Positions 45,241 through 57,667 of a DNA stretch of 59,233 nucleotides are shown here, piece by piece. Position 1 is the stretch's first letter, and every line of letters begins with the position of its first letter. The translations under genes were made by a program, and so were the position numbers. Source of the DNA: Adiantum capillus-veneris. Its lineage: Eukaryota; Streptophyta; Polypodiopsida; Polypodiales; Pteridaceae. The notes below the pieces were generated by a model. That model searched no databases. It saw nothing but the letters and a program-made list of their open reading frames with translations, and was not told the origin of the DNA. The DNA lies in NCBI GenBank assembly GCA_014529385.2, contig JABFUD020000297.1, positions 1-59,233 of the forward strand, in the 5' to 3' direction.

Positions 45241-45539
45241 AATCATAGCCATCCTCCACTATGAGGTAGAGGAGATAAAGACTTAGTCATTGGTCAATCT
45301 TACTTAACGGGTAGATGAACCCGTTTTACTCTACGACATCTTTCAAGATGGATGACTAATCCATTTGGTTCTTGGGAGACATAGCTGGCGCAAGCATGTC
45401 TGCACTTTAGTCTATTTTATTCTCCCAAAGTAGAGTGACAAATTCTACGTGGTGTTTGAGAGATGTCGTCGTCACAAATATGAGTCTAAGCATGCATAGT
45501 ATTTAAATTTGTGCACAATTAAAAAGAGAACTAGTCGTC

Positions 45540-46689
45540 TCATTGATAGGTTTCAAATTTTGTAAAGGACCATAGTATTTTTTTGCTAGCTTAGCATAAT
45601 ACTTTTGTGGCCCGTAGGATTTGGCTCTTGGTTTGCCTTTATCAAGCCTTAGGAAACTTAAGCAACACCCAATCATTTTCTTTGAATGTTAAGGCCCTTC
45701 TATGCTTGTCAGCAGCAGTTTGTGCCTTTGTTGAGATATGGATATAGCCTCCTTAATCTTTTGAAAAGATTCTTGTAGGTCACGGCTATACTCATCAGTG
45801 GCGAAGATGTTCCCATGTACTTTTAGCAAGGGACTTTTAGGTCTTCCCTCAATGATCTCAAAAGTTGCTTTTTTTGTAAAAGTATGTACAGTATTGTTGT
45901 AGGCCTACTCTACAAGAGGTAAGTACTTTTCCCATTGTGAGTGTTGATCTACTTCGATAACATAAGTCTTTAGTAGATCGAGTATCGTAAGATTGGCTAT
46001 CTCACTTTGGCCATCCATTTGTGGAGGATAGGCCAAAGAGAAATTCAATTTTGTCCCTAGATTTTCAAAGAGATCTTTCCTGAAATTACTGGTCATTCTA
46101 GGATCTCTATTTGACAAGATGGATGTTGGTAATCCATGGTGTTTGAAAATATTTGATATGAAGAGAGTTTCCATTTGGTGTGCCTTAAGAGTCTTTTTGA
46201 CATGAATAAAGTGTGATTACTTGATAAACCTATCGACTATTGTCCATATTCTCGTATTCACTTGGGTAATCTAAAGATGAAATCCATGGATATACTCTCC
46301 CATTGTGAATTTGGGATAGGCAATGGCTAGAGTAATTTAGGTTGCTTCCCTCTATCATATTTGGTCTTTTGGCATACTACACATTTTGAAACATACTCTT
46401 GTATGTCCACTTTCATTGTAGGACAATAGAAATATGTCTCTACTCCTTGAGGAGTAGGTTGATTACCTCTATGCCCCGCATAGGGAGGAGAATGGGATTC
46501 ATACATAACTTTCTCACGAAGGGAATGGGAAACACGTAGCCTATTTCCGTGGAGAAGATAAGCATCTTGCAAGGTGAATGGTTCCTCTTTCTTCCCCAAA
46601 GCAAGGGATGACATTATGTCTCTAAAGTCAGGGCCAGTAGCATACTCATCTAGCATAAAGGATATATCATTGTGAGTAGCTATAGACAC
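45540..46689 (-). pseudogene. Chromovirus integrase (copy H)
   Basis: The zinc module (SPPYAGHRGNQPTPQG, CVVCQKTKYDRGK) lies in the frame 46689-46327. The core with SNRDPRMTSNFRKD and PPQMDGQSEIANLT lies at 46174-45905, and the C-terminal part runs down to 45540. Several stops are present. Confidence 0.87.
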
Positions 46690-47208
46690 CGCATTAACTT
46701 TTGTTCATCATGAAAGTGCATTGGCCACTTGATTGTGCTTACCAGCAATGTGAGCAATATGGAAATTAAATTGCAAAATAAAATTTTCCCACCTCGTTTG
46801 TTTGTCGAAAAGCTTGGTTTGCATCATGAAATAATTGAGACTTTGGTGATCAGTGCGTAGAATGAATGGAGTCCCCAATAGGTAGTGCTTCCATGTATCT
46901 AGGGCATGTAGTCTCATAAATGTCCAAGACTTGTTCATCGTACTGAGCCTTCGGCTCTCATATGCTATGGCATGCCCTTCTTGAAGAAAAATGGGTGCAA
47001 GGCAATCACCACAAGCATCATATTGGACCTCAAATGGCTTTGAGAGATCCGAAAGCATGAGGACTGGTTGGGAGGTAACCTTCTCCTTGAGCTTATCAAA
47101 AGCATTTTTCTCCTTAGTAGTCCACACATACTTAACGTTCTTCTTAGTTATGTCATGTAGTGCTCCTGCTATTTGAGAGAATTTTTCTATGAAGCGTCTT
47201 TAGTATGT
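46690..47208 (-). pseudogene. Chromovirus RNase H and RT end (copy H)
   Basis: The frame 47127-46708 reads FEVQYDACGDCLAPIFLQEG, then LRTDHQSLNYFM, then HIAHIAGKHNQVANALS, the full RNase H signature. Upstream the RT connection is cut at 47208 by copy C. Confidence 0.88.
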
Positions 47209-48139
47209 TGTTAGCAGCAAGCTAACACAAATACCACGTATACCATTTTTCAGAGTTCTCATTGTAAAAACACTTATTATTTTCATAAATTGGGAATATT
47301 GTAACTCCTATTTCTTTGGATAAACCTTGTGATTGATGAGCCGGAGCTACAAGCTTCCAAATTGTATCAACCTGTCATTACCCATCCTTGGTAGAACTCC
47401 AAGATTATTAGTTTTGACCACCAAAAACCTTGGCTACGGTATAAAAGCCAATTTTTGTAAGTTATTATTAAGTTTTTGGATAATGAAATACACAGCGTGA
47501 GCTAACGGCGTTAACCTCTCTCCTTCTCGTGCTTCCTACTCCCGCCCCGGTTGTCACATTGCAATCACATTTGTTGCATTACAACCGCAGGTAAGAGCTC
47601 TACGCATTGACGTAAACACATCACATTATTTCGTAGCTTTTGGCGTTGCCGACCCGCGGCCTAATTTCATCATAACTAGGAATTTACACTTTCAAAGCAA
47701 AAACTAAGCATAGGCGGGGTATTGGGGCATCAGTGCTAAGCATTTAGATACATTCTGGGTCGAAAACGACTAGGTCAAAAATACAATGTTGTTAATAATT
47801 GTGATGTTAGCACTCGACTGAAAGTGGGATTTGAGACCATAATCATGTGTTCTTAGGTCTTATAAACATATCCTAGAAGTTTCATTACATATGGATGTCG
47901 TTTGATGATGCAACGGATGTGATTTGTTTGCCGATGAGCGATTGGCTTTTAGTGATTTCTATCACTTGAGTGTAGCTTGAGTTAGATGCTAGTTGTTAGT
48001 TGTTTTCCAAGATATTGGCACCCTCTTGTAGCCTCTATGCACTAGTCGAGTCAGCTTCATCCCATGGATTGACAATTTAATCGTGGTTCTCGCTAATACT
48101 GCAATAAGATAGAATAGTGAGGTTAGACACGTTCCCACC
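47209..48139 (+). repeat. 5' LTR of copy C (931 bp)
   Basis: It starts TGTTAGCAGCAAGCTAAC and ends CCCACC two bases before the PBS. It matches the LTRs of A and B and interrupts the RT of chromovirus copy H. Confidence 0.9.
47440..47447 (+). promoter_or_regulatory. TATA box in the LTR of copy C
   Basis: TATAAAAG in the context GGCTACGGTATAAAAGCC, at the same LTR place as in copies A and B. Confidence 0.65.
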
Positions 48140-48141
48140 TT

Positions 48142-48164
48142 TGGCACCGCTGCCCGGGATCGAA
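48142..48164 (+). promoter_or_regulatory. Primer-binding site, tRNA-Asp type (copy C)
   Basis: TGGCACCGCTGCCCGGGATC differs at three positions from the tRNA-Asp complement as I recall it. Confidence 0.85.
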
Positions 48165-50985
48165 GAGACCTAAACTAGAGAAAAACACGAGCGTCTTGTG
48201 AAGTTATCCTTTAACTTCCTCTAGGATTTCCTAGAGTTCAAAACTTTCTTTTAGAAACCGCATAGCCTAAGATTGTCCTCTTTTGCTGTGTAGAGGTAGC
48301 TTGGAAGTAATCATACTTGCTGAGTGCCTTTAGGATCGTAGGATTGTAGAAATAGATTAGGATTTTGAGGATGATTGAAAGACGAGACAAGTCTTCAGAT
48401 CAATGCTTAAAAAACCATAATTAAAGACAAGAAAATGAGTGTTTGTGGACACTTTCCATAACCCCATTGCATGAGAATCTAGGAGTAGGGTAAGTAGGAT
48501 CCGAGATGGATTTCAGAACATTGCTCTCTCTGAAAGAATCATTGTGAGTTGTTATTCGAAGTTGCAAAATTTTAGGTCTACAGCTAGAAATAGCACGAAA
48601 AGACTCCAAACCACTTAATCCGACTGGAGAGTAAGCTTGAAAGTTGTCTGAATCAGTGGGTAAGCTCAAGCACACTTCGAGGTAAAAATTTCAAGAGTTG
48701 GCCAAAACTCAGATTATTTACTTCTTCTTGATATTTTAGGCCAAATTAAGTTTTGACTTGATTCATAGACTTAAAATATCTCATAAAAAGACTGTCCATT
48801 GAAAAATTGCAAAAGTTGGTTCATTTCAAGCTTGAAGTAAATAATCACGATTATTAACTTTTAGCTTAGATTTGACCAAGGTTCATACCATTAACTCATT
48901 GCATGTGTACAAACAACTTTTGTAAAGGCACAAAAGATTTGGATCACCAAACTATCAAAAAATAGGGTAAAAACTAAAGTTTGTACTAACCTTCTGAATC
49001 TTGAGTGTAAATTGGGAAAAAATCCTAGATTCTTTTTAGAAACTGCATAGCTTAAGATTGTCGTCTTTTTCTCTGTAGACGTAGCTTGGAAGTAATCGTA
49101 CTTGTCGAGTGCCTTTAGGACTGTAGGATTGTAGAATTAGATTAGGATTTTGAGTATGATTGATAGACGAGACAAGTCTTAAGATCAATGCTCAGGAAAT
49201 CATAAAAACAAGAAAAACGAGTGTTTGTGGACACTTTCCACAACCCCATTGCATGAGAACCTAGGAGTAGGGTAAGTAGGATCCAAGGTGGATTTCAGAA
49301 CATTGCTCTTTCTGAAAGAATCATTGTGAGTTGTTATTTGAAGTTGCAGAATTTCAGATCTACGGCTAGAAATAGCACGAAAAGACTCCAAACCACTCAA
49401 TCTGACTAGAGAGTATGCTTAAAAGTTGTATGAACTAGTGGGTAGCTCAAGGACACTTTGAGGTAAAAATTTCAAGAGTTTGTAAAAACTCAGATTATTT
49501 ACTTTTTCTTGACATTTTAGGCCAAATTAAGTTTTGACTTGATTCCTAGGCTTAAAATAACTCATGAAAAGACTGTCCATGAAAAAAGTGCAAAAAATGG
49601 TCCATTTTAAGCCTGAAGTAAATAATCATGGTTATTTACTTTCAGCTTAAATTTGACTAAAGTTGGTACCAGTGACTCATTGCATGTGTACAAACAACTT
49701 TTGTAAAGACACATTGAATTTGGATCACCAAACTGGCAAAAAACTGGGTAAAAACTAAAGTTTGTACTGACTTTCTGAAACTTGAGTGTAAATTGGGAAA
49801 CAAATTGTCCAAACTTGATAAAATTTGATTTTCATAGGATTATATTGATGTGATAAACATGTGTACATGCTCAATTGACCAAAAAGATGCAAAAAGCTGC
49901 CAGTTGTAAATAATCACGATTATTTATATGTGCCCCATTTTTCAACTTTTTTGACCTAGTTGACATACCACTAGTTTTACCATGTTGTAATAAGCCTAAA
50001 AACCAAATTTGGTAAGATTTGGATCATTAAATTGAAAATTGTGACCTAATTTAAAGAGTTAGTCTATGGACAGAAAATTGATGACCATTTGACTAAAACT
50101 TGTCCAAACTTGTTGAAACTTGGCTAGAGACTTAACTTGAGGTGCTTAACCAATTTGTGTCAGAGTTGGGACAAAAATTTGCAAAAATATAGCTGGAGTA
50201 AATAATCACGATTATTTACATCTGCTACAAAAATTGACAAATTTGCAAATTTGAGTATACCACAAGGTCAAGCATATCAAGTAGATCCCACAAATAAATT
50301 TTGACGAAATTTGGATCACAAAAGTGAGACTTAAGCCAGATTCTTGAAATCAAAGTCTGCGGACACAAAACAATTAATAAACTTCAACAGAATTTGTCCA
50401 AACTTGTTGAAACTTGTCCAAGGATTTTAACAGGTTGTATACTTGCCAAACCAAGCCAAAAAGTGCAAAAGACTAGCAAAAGTAAATAATCACGATTATT
50501 TACTACTGCTCCCTAGGGACACCAGTTTTGACTTTTGAACTTGTACAGTGTTAGGCCAGCATAATACAAAGCCACCGTGCAATTTTGGGTTCAATCGAAT
50601 CCAAATTGGTACATGTTCATTCAGTTTCCAAGTTGCGGACTAATCCTTTGATTTTTTGCCAAAGTCGAAACTGAAAGTCAATTGTTGAGTCCCATAGCTC
50701 GATTTGAAGTGATAGTTAGCAAAAACTCTATTGTCTTTACAGACGAATAGCTAACTTGATAAAATTTGTACAGGAATTAGGTTGCAGATGAGGAATCGGT
50801 AGCTTGACAGAAAGTTGCAATTGAATCATGTAGAAATTGATCACAAGTCAATCCAAAGGTAAGTTCTCTAACCAGGGCTTCATAACTCTATGTGAACCTT
50901 AGATCTGGTCGTGTTCTTGAAAATCAGGGCATACTCGACGAAACCTCTAGTAGAGTATCCACCGAAGAAAACATGAAATCAAGGC
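48165..50985. repeat. Leader of copy C: palindrome array plus a ~0.8 kb direct duplication
   Basis: Palindromes lie at about 49615-49642, 49906-49927, 50198-50219 (one mismatch at the centre) and 50481-50504, with start spacings of about 285-292 bp. An extra palindrome at about 48835-48862 belongs to a duplicated block: 48245-49015 and 49029-49800 align, repeating the LTR-proximal part of the leader. This explains why the leader is about 0.8 kb longer than in copies A and B. There is no conserved ORF. Confidence 0.85.
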
Positions 50986-50991
50986 TATTCC

Positions 50992-53657
50992 TTGCACACT
51001 ATTCTTGAAGAAGTCTTAGACACTTTTTCAGATTCAACATCTGAAATGTCTTCTTACTCAATTCACTTGGAAATCGGAACGACAATGCGCTATAAGCATA
51101 TACTCTCTTTTTATAAGACTAATCGCCATGGAGCTCAAGTTTACCTGGATCCTAACGAAGAGTATGCTATTCGCATTGATGACCATGGTATTGAGTTTGA
51201 AGAAGAGATTAGGGCAAACAAACAAGGAAGAATGTACATGGATAAAAACAGAACTCAATATGTACAAGTTGAAAACCCTAATGTGATAGACAAATGGGGG
51301 TTAGAAGTAAACACCATAATCCCAGTTATGTCAGCAAAAGAAGGACCACCAACTTGAGAATTCGAGGGATACGATCAAGTAGATTTTAAGCATTTGAAAC
51401 GGCTTAGTACGGATAATCCTAGGATTGGAGTCTATTGTTGGGAGGATAGAAACGTAAAATATCTTCTGTGGACTTTGCATGCCAAATCAAGACAACTAAC
51501 AACCATGAGGGTCATATATCTTCAAAATCAAAGATAAGGGATCAGCAGACCTACCAACCTACGTGTTTAGGGATTGTTATAACAACAACTTTGTTATGAA
51601 GACTCCTGAGGAGGTAGAACAAACCAAATACCAAGGCTCAAATCTACAGCTTCGAACAAAAACATGGTGAGTCTGTTAGGGATTGTGTACCTCAAATGAA
51701 ACAATACATTGCCAGATGCCCAGGGCTAGAGATACCTGCAAAAGAATCACTCGTATCTTTATTTCTAGAGGGACTGCTAAACAAAGAACTTCATGCTATA
51801 CTCTATAGTAAAAAGCATACAACCCTAGAAGAGTGTGTGTCATATGCTATTGACTTAGGAGACAATTATGATATTTTCAACAAAGAAGATGTCCCTAAGG
51901 ATAACCAAAGCGAGAAAACACCATCCACTAAACCAGCACAAGTGGAAACGGCAGCTGCGGCACCACTTTCAACCATAGAAGATATGCTCAAAAGGATGAA
52001 CGACATGATGAACAACGTGCAAAAAGCACCTATGAGGGGACCAGGACAAGGGATACCTCAACAGGGACAACCAATTAGGACACAAAAATGGTGTGCAATC
52101 GAGGGCAAATAGACCAACCATGAGACCCACAAGTGCTACTTCTGACCAAAGTATGATGGGAATGTTCAGTACGTGCCTATGAGGCCACAAGGACAACCCA
52201 TGTACAGATATTAGCCTAATATGGCCCAAGCTAAAAGACCACCGATGGGTATGGAAAGACCTCAACCTGTGTTGGGTCAGTAACCTCTGTATCCAAGACA
52301 GAATGTAGTACCTGTAAAGTACATGCACTCCGAAGGAGTCATAGATGAACGAGCATTAGTGCACGTTACACCCCATGCAGAGCCTAGTCCATCTACAGTA
52401 ACGGGAGAAGGAGATGGGTATAATTCACATCCACCACCAATGAAAGAACCCGTGACTAATGCTCCACTAGAGCTCGCACCAATGTATTATGTAGCTAATC
52501 AAGGTGTTAGACCTCCCATGGCAAGACCAATGATTAAGCCAAGAATGGGAAACTATCACAACTGTGGTGTAGATGATCATTGGAAAAATGAATGTCCAGA
52601 GCCTGACAAAAACCTCAAGCCAGTAGAGTTCTATTGTATACACTGTTGCAAAAAGGGAGGACACTTTCTGGAACTTTATCCTAAATATCCTTCAAACAAG
52701 GGTAAAATAGTAGTAAACGTAGTCCAACCATCTGAGAGTGAACCGATTGTTCCAATCAAGGTAATCACTAGAGCTCAGGCTAAGAAAAAGAAACACAACT
52801 CCTCTGATGATTTGGAAAATACACAAGTTTCCTCTCAAAGGATCAAAAGAAGGAGAAGCAAAAGATATGAGATGAGAAAACAAAAACAATGGGTTGAAAT
52901 CAAGGAGAAAGCAAAAAAGCTATTCCAGGAAAAGGTGAAAGAAACTGGAAGTGAAATCAAGGAAACAACCGTGAAATTTGGAGGATCCATTTTGGTTGAT
53001 AAAATTTTTGACCATATTAATGCAGACTTGGAAGCTTATCAAGCGGGACTTAAAGCAGGCCAAAACATGAAAAACAAATGAAAAAACTATCCTTCTCCAG
53101 ACATGGAAGCAGCTAAGCTGGAAGCTTATTAAAATTTGGTAAGAATCACGCAAGAAATGCTGGAAAAAAAAAAACCCAAGCTTGAAAATATCGCAAAACT
53201 TGAGGAGCTTGTGGTAAGAGACACTAAAGAAAAATCTGATGTGGTGGTAGAACCCCACCTTGAAACAAAAGAACCAGAACTTATAGTACCGGATAGCGAA
53301 GATACCTTAGACGGAATTCCATTCATAGAGGAAGACTGGCCATGACACTTATGGAAAAAAGCTAGAGAGATCAATGATGGGAGCCTAACTCTAAAGTCAG
53401 CTCCTATAGAGGAAATTTGGTTGGACAACCTACCTTCTGATATGAACATGGATGTACAATCCTTGTACGGGGATTGTAGATTTGAAGCTTCAGGAATGTC
53501 GAAACCATTGACCTTGAAAACATTACCCTCTTACTTGGGAGATAACGAAGATGAATCCGTAATGTGTAAGACCACTCAAGTAAAAAGAGTGGAACAAACC
53601 CTAGAAGTAGACAACATTCATTCAATCATGGGAATCATGGGGACAACTAGTCAGTAG
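50992..53657 (+). pseudogene. Gag of copy C, capsid mostly deleted
   Basis: The N-terminal domain is at 50992-51357 and onwards. At about 51634 the sequence jumps from the end of that domain to the far end of the capsid, removing about 0.7 kb present in copy B (32850-33350). The frames 51696-52112, 52323-53081, 53136-53345 and 53421-53657 give the linker, zinc knuckles and basic, helical tail. The first knuckle reads YHNCGVDDHWKNEC, with the first Cys changed to Tyr. The second (CIHCCKKGGHF) again lacks its last Cys. Confidence 0.85.
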
Positions 53658-53880
53658 ACAAACTTGAATGAAATTACAGTTGGCTGACAGACACATTGAG
53701 AGACCATTAGGGCTGCTTGAAAAAGTGATAGTCAATTCCTATGGGATTGAAAATCAACACACTTTTGCCATAGTAGACTTTGGGAAAAAACTCGATTACG
53801 AAATCATATTGGGAAGACCTTTCATGTGACAGGTACAACTTATCCAAGATTGGGAAAATAATTATCTGTACTTGAAGCAA
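53625..53880 (+). pseudogene. Remnant of the first retropepsin (copy C), catalytic half missing
   Basis: The sequence goes from the gag tail straight to the point after DSGA (matching copy A at about 9650). The second half, with the ILGRPFM-like motif, follows in broken frames. Copy C therefore has no catalytic Asp in its first protease. Confidence 0.7.
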
Positions 53881-54975
53881 GTGGAATCTATAACAAGGGT
53901 AAATCTAAAAGATCACACTTATAGAGATGTCTTGAAAACACCCATACAAGAGTTTGATTCTGTCTCTTCGGCTGAAACTAAGCTTCCGTCCTGGTTAATT
54001 AAACAAGGATACTCCTATTTGGATGTGTGGAGCCTCAGAAAATGGGAGCTTAAAATGAGAAGAATATATTCTAGAAAGGGATTGCACAGATGAAGCCTAT
54101 GTACCTGAACCCTTTCCAGAGTATTTGTTTGAGCCATTTGAGTGGACTCAAATTTTAGGGACAATGGATGTATGTGTAAATACATCTACTCAATTTTTCA
54201 ATGAGGATGGCTATGGCATAATTCCCATCCAAATGATTTCAACCCTCAACATTGAAGATGAAAATGAGGAACCCAAAGACTTGATGAAAGCTCAACAAGT
54301 CTTTTCAAACCTCTACTACGATGGAGCAGATGAGTTAGATGAAGACTCAGCTACCTCAGAAGATTCGGGTCAGGAAAAGAACATGTGAGAGCTAAGCTAC
54401 TCTTGAAAGGAGGGAAGGAAAAGTTTTTTGACTTCCCTCTTTTCAAGAAGAAAAAAATGGTATAGACAAAAAAGAGACACGAGAAACGTGAAAACACGAC
54501 CTATGCCACCAATCTCTAGTAGAACACAATTCTTGATGAAGATAGAGGCACATGATTGTGTCAAGGACAAAATCGCTAGTAGATATCCTTCAAACGAAAA
54601 TCCAAAAATGTCAAAAATATAGAGAAAAAAAAGGAAGGATACTCAAGCAAACAAGCAGGATAAGAAGCCAATCATGACACGAGTTGAGCAAAAAAAGAGA
54701 TATCAAGAGTTGAAAAAATCTATAAAGGAGATATATACGACCAAAATGGAAACCACGGAAGAGGATGGTAAGGATATAATGAGTGTTCCCTTACATTACA
54801 AAAAGTATACTCTCCAATATCAAAAAATCATAGTCAAACAACCTGTTAGAGAATTACGGAAACAAGGCAAGTCCTACGAAGAGCCTGAGAACGCGAAAAA
54901 GATAGACTTGGCTGAACCAGGGGAAGAACCTAATGCCTACATTTCAAACGACCTAACAGAGTAAGAAGAAGAGCT
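53872..54975 (+). pseudogene. Protease-RT linker region of pol (copy C)
   Basis: Frames 53872-54093, 54125-54388, 54428-54622 and 54674-54964 match the linker of copies A and G, with the same conserved patches (EFDSVSSAETKLPSWL, KAQQVFSNLYYDGADELDE, MTRVEQKKRYQELKK). No DNA transposon is present at about 54990, which gives the empty site for the insertion in copy A. Confidence 0.75.
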
Positions 54976-56425
54976 TATGTGAAGCCTACTAAAAGAATAC
55001 CGAGATATCTTTGCTTGGTCTTACAAGGATCTCAAGGGTGTTGATCCAAAAATTTGTCAACATACCATACCCATGAGAGATGATGCGAAACAAAGTAGAC
55101 AAAGGCCATACACATATAATGAAACATTTGCCAAAAAAATCAAGGAAGAGATTGAGAAACTAAAGGAAGCCAAATTCATTTACAAAATTGAACACACATA
55201 TTGGGTGTCTCCAATTGTGGTAGTACCCAAGAAGAATGAAAACTACCAGTGTGTGTCAATTTCAAAAAAGTGAATGCAGCTACCATCAGAGACAATTTTT
55301 CTCTTCCAATCACTCAGCATGTTTTAGAACGAGTTGCAAGAAAAGAAGCTTATAGTTTCTTCGATGGATTTTTGGGATACAATCAACTTCTGGCTGACCC
55401 AAAAGATCAGCATAAAACTGCTTTTGCAACAGAATGGGGTATTTTTGCCTATCGGGTTACGCCTTTTTGGTTAATTAATGCTCTAGCCACATTTCAAATA
55501 TTGATGATCCATGCTTTTAAAGAATATCTTAGGAAATTCTTGGAAGTGTATATGGATGATCTATGCGTACATTCATCAATCTGAGATGAACATTTTAAAC
55601 ACCTCGAAAAGGTATTCGCTAAATGTAGATTTTATAAGATTTGCCTAAATCCTGAAAAGTGCACATTCATGGGTAGCCAAGGAAAACTTCTTGGACATAT
55701 AGTGTCTAAAAATGGCATAGCTACTGATATTGAAAAAATTCATGTCATTGTTGATTTGCGTAGACCAACAACGGTCAAGGGGGTTCAAGACTTCATGGGA
55801 CATTGTGGATATTACAGACGGTTCATTTACATGTACGCTATAATTGCAAAACCCATGTATAGCTTGATTACACACTTTGAATGGACCGAGGCATGTGAAG
55901 AACCCTTCATGAAGCTTAAGCAAGCTCTCACCTCAGCTCTAATATTGAAAGCACCAGATTGGAATAAGATATTCCACATATATGTAGATGCTTCCAATTT
56001 TTCCATAGGCTGTCTACTAGCTCAACTAGGAGATGAAAAAATTGAGTTTCTTATTTCTTATGCTAGCCGAGTTGAACATGGCAGAAAAGAATTACACTAC
56101 CACTGAAAGAGAAGAGTTATAAATGATCTATGCCATTAAAAAGTATAGACATTACCTATTAGCCACAACAAGTTTTTGTTCTTTGTAGACCACCAAGCTT
56201 TGTTGTATATGGTCAACAAGCCATGTAGCACAGGAAGAATAGTGAGATGGTTCATCATCTTTCTGGAATTTGATTTCACTGTGGTTGTAAAAAAAGGGCA
56301 CTACACGTCAAAGAGCTGATCATTTGTCAAGGATTGTTTCAGGAGAAACACAAAAAGAGATAGAAGATGATCTACTAGATGCCTATTTGTTCTCCATTGA
56401 AATGATACCTTGATGGTCAAAAAAC
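54976..56425 (+). pseudogene. Reverse transcriptase and RNase H (copy C)
   Basis: RT motifs are in frames 55073-55273, 55249-55584 (KFLEVYMDDLCVHSS) and 55669-56106 (GHIVSKNGIATDIEK, VQDFMGHCGYYRRFIYMYA). RNase H begins IYVDASNFSIGC and, after a frameshift near 56095, continues with the acidic residues and FVDHQALLY at about 56190. Stops at 55582 and 56108 and several frameshifts inactivate it. Confidence 0.88.
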
Positions 56426-57667
56426 ATGGTATCATTGATGACAATAGCTCAAGTGGATTCACAAATACCACTTCCTATCACAATCGATTTAATCGGGCAA
56501 TCGCCTATGTATCAATTACTAGTTGGAAGGCTATATAAAAGAAATCGGGACGGGGTATTTCTTTTATGCATTAACCCTGAAGAAAAAGAACAATACCTAA
56601 GTCAAGCACATGTTACCATAGTAGGACTTGACTTTGCGGAAAACCAAACTATGCAACGAATCTTGAGACTTGGAGTATTTTGGCCGACTATGAGGAGAGA
56701 TGTTAGATCTTTTGTAAAATATTGCCCTCAATGTCAAAAACAAACACCCATACCTCATGTAACATTGTTTCAATTGTCACCTATTCCTAAGTGGAGTAAC
56801 TATTTGGTTACTTACTTATCAAGCCAAACATTTCCTAAGGATATGAGTAAACACCGTCAAAGAGCAATTGAAACTGAAGCAAGAGACTATGATCTTATTG
56901 GGAACCAATTGTATCAGAGAGTTAAAGATCAACATTTGCGTCTTTGTGCAAATGAAGATGAGTATATTCCGATTATAGAACAAGCACATGCTGGATTAGC
57001 TGGAGGTCACTTTTCTAGTGAGACCACCGCAAGAGCAATCTTGATGGCAAGCATATGGTGGACAAAACTTTTTGCAGATGCCAAAGAATATGTTCGAAGG
57101 TGTGATGCTTGTCAACGAGAAAAAATTCCAACACGTGTAGATAGCATGCCCTTACGACCAATGATGGTTGCTAGAGCTTTCGCAAAGTGCGGTATAGATT
57201 TTGTTGGGCCGATAGAGCCACTTGCTTATAGAACCCAAGCTCAATATATCATTGTAGCTATGGACTCTTTGACCAAGTGGGCCGAGGCTAAAGAAACTCA
57301 AAAGAATGATGCCAGAACTACTGCCGCATTCTTATATGTGTATGTATTCACGAGATATGGAATGCCAATAGAAATTGCAAGTGATAAGGGAACTCATTTC
57401 CTCAATTAGGTAATCGAGTATTTGTTTAATGATTTTATGGTCATCCATAACAAATCAGATCCCTATCACCCACAAGCAAACGGACAAGTTGAGCATATGA
57501 ACAAAATTCTTAGCTCGGTGCTGACTAAAGTGGTTAGTTCAGGAAGGATAGACTGGGAAACGAATCTCCATGTTGCTCTATGGGCTTATCGAGTTTCATT
57601 CAAAACAGCTTTAAATGCTACACCCTTTAACCTTGTTTATGGTCTTTATGCCATACTGCCAATCTAA
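56426..57667 (+). pseudogene. Integrase with two tandem H2C2 zinc modules (copy C)
   Basis: The open frame of 327 codons (56426-57409) contains, in order: module 1 (LVGRLYKRNRDGVFLLC, AHVTIVGLDF, CPQCQ; the second His is Asp here but His in copy A), a linker (WSNYLVTYLSSQTFPKDMSK), module 2 (GNQLYQRVKDQHLRLC, AHAGLAGGHF, CDACQ), and the core with GIDFVGP, AMDSLTKWAEAK and ASDKGTHF. After a stop at 57408 the frame 57422-57667 supplies HPQANGQVEHMNK with the catalytic Glu and WAYRVSFKTALNATPFNLVYG. All three DDE residues are present, so apart from the stop this is the best integrase of the family here. Confidence 0.9.

Larger units (their letters stand above)
44931..47208 (-). mobile_element. 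Family Q chromovirus, copy H (3' LTR to RT, cut by copy C)
   Basis: From high to low coordinates: end of RT, RNase H, integrase, 3' untranslated sequence, polypurine tract and a shortened 3' LTR. The RT is cut at 47208/47209 by the LTR of copy C. It is in the same orientation as copies D and F. Confidence 0.88.
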
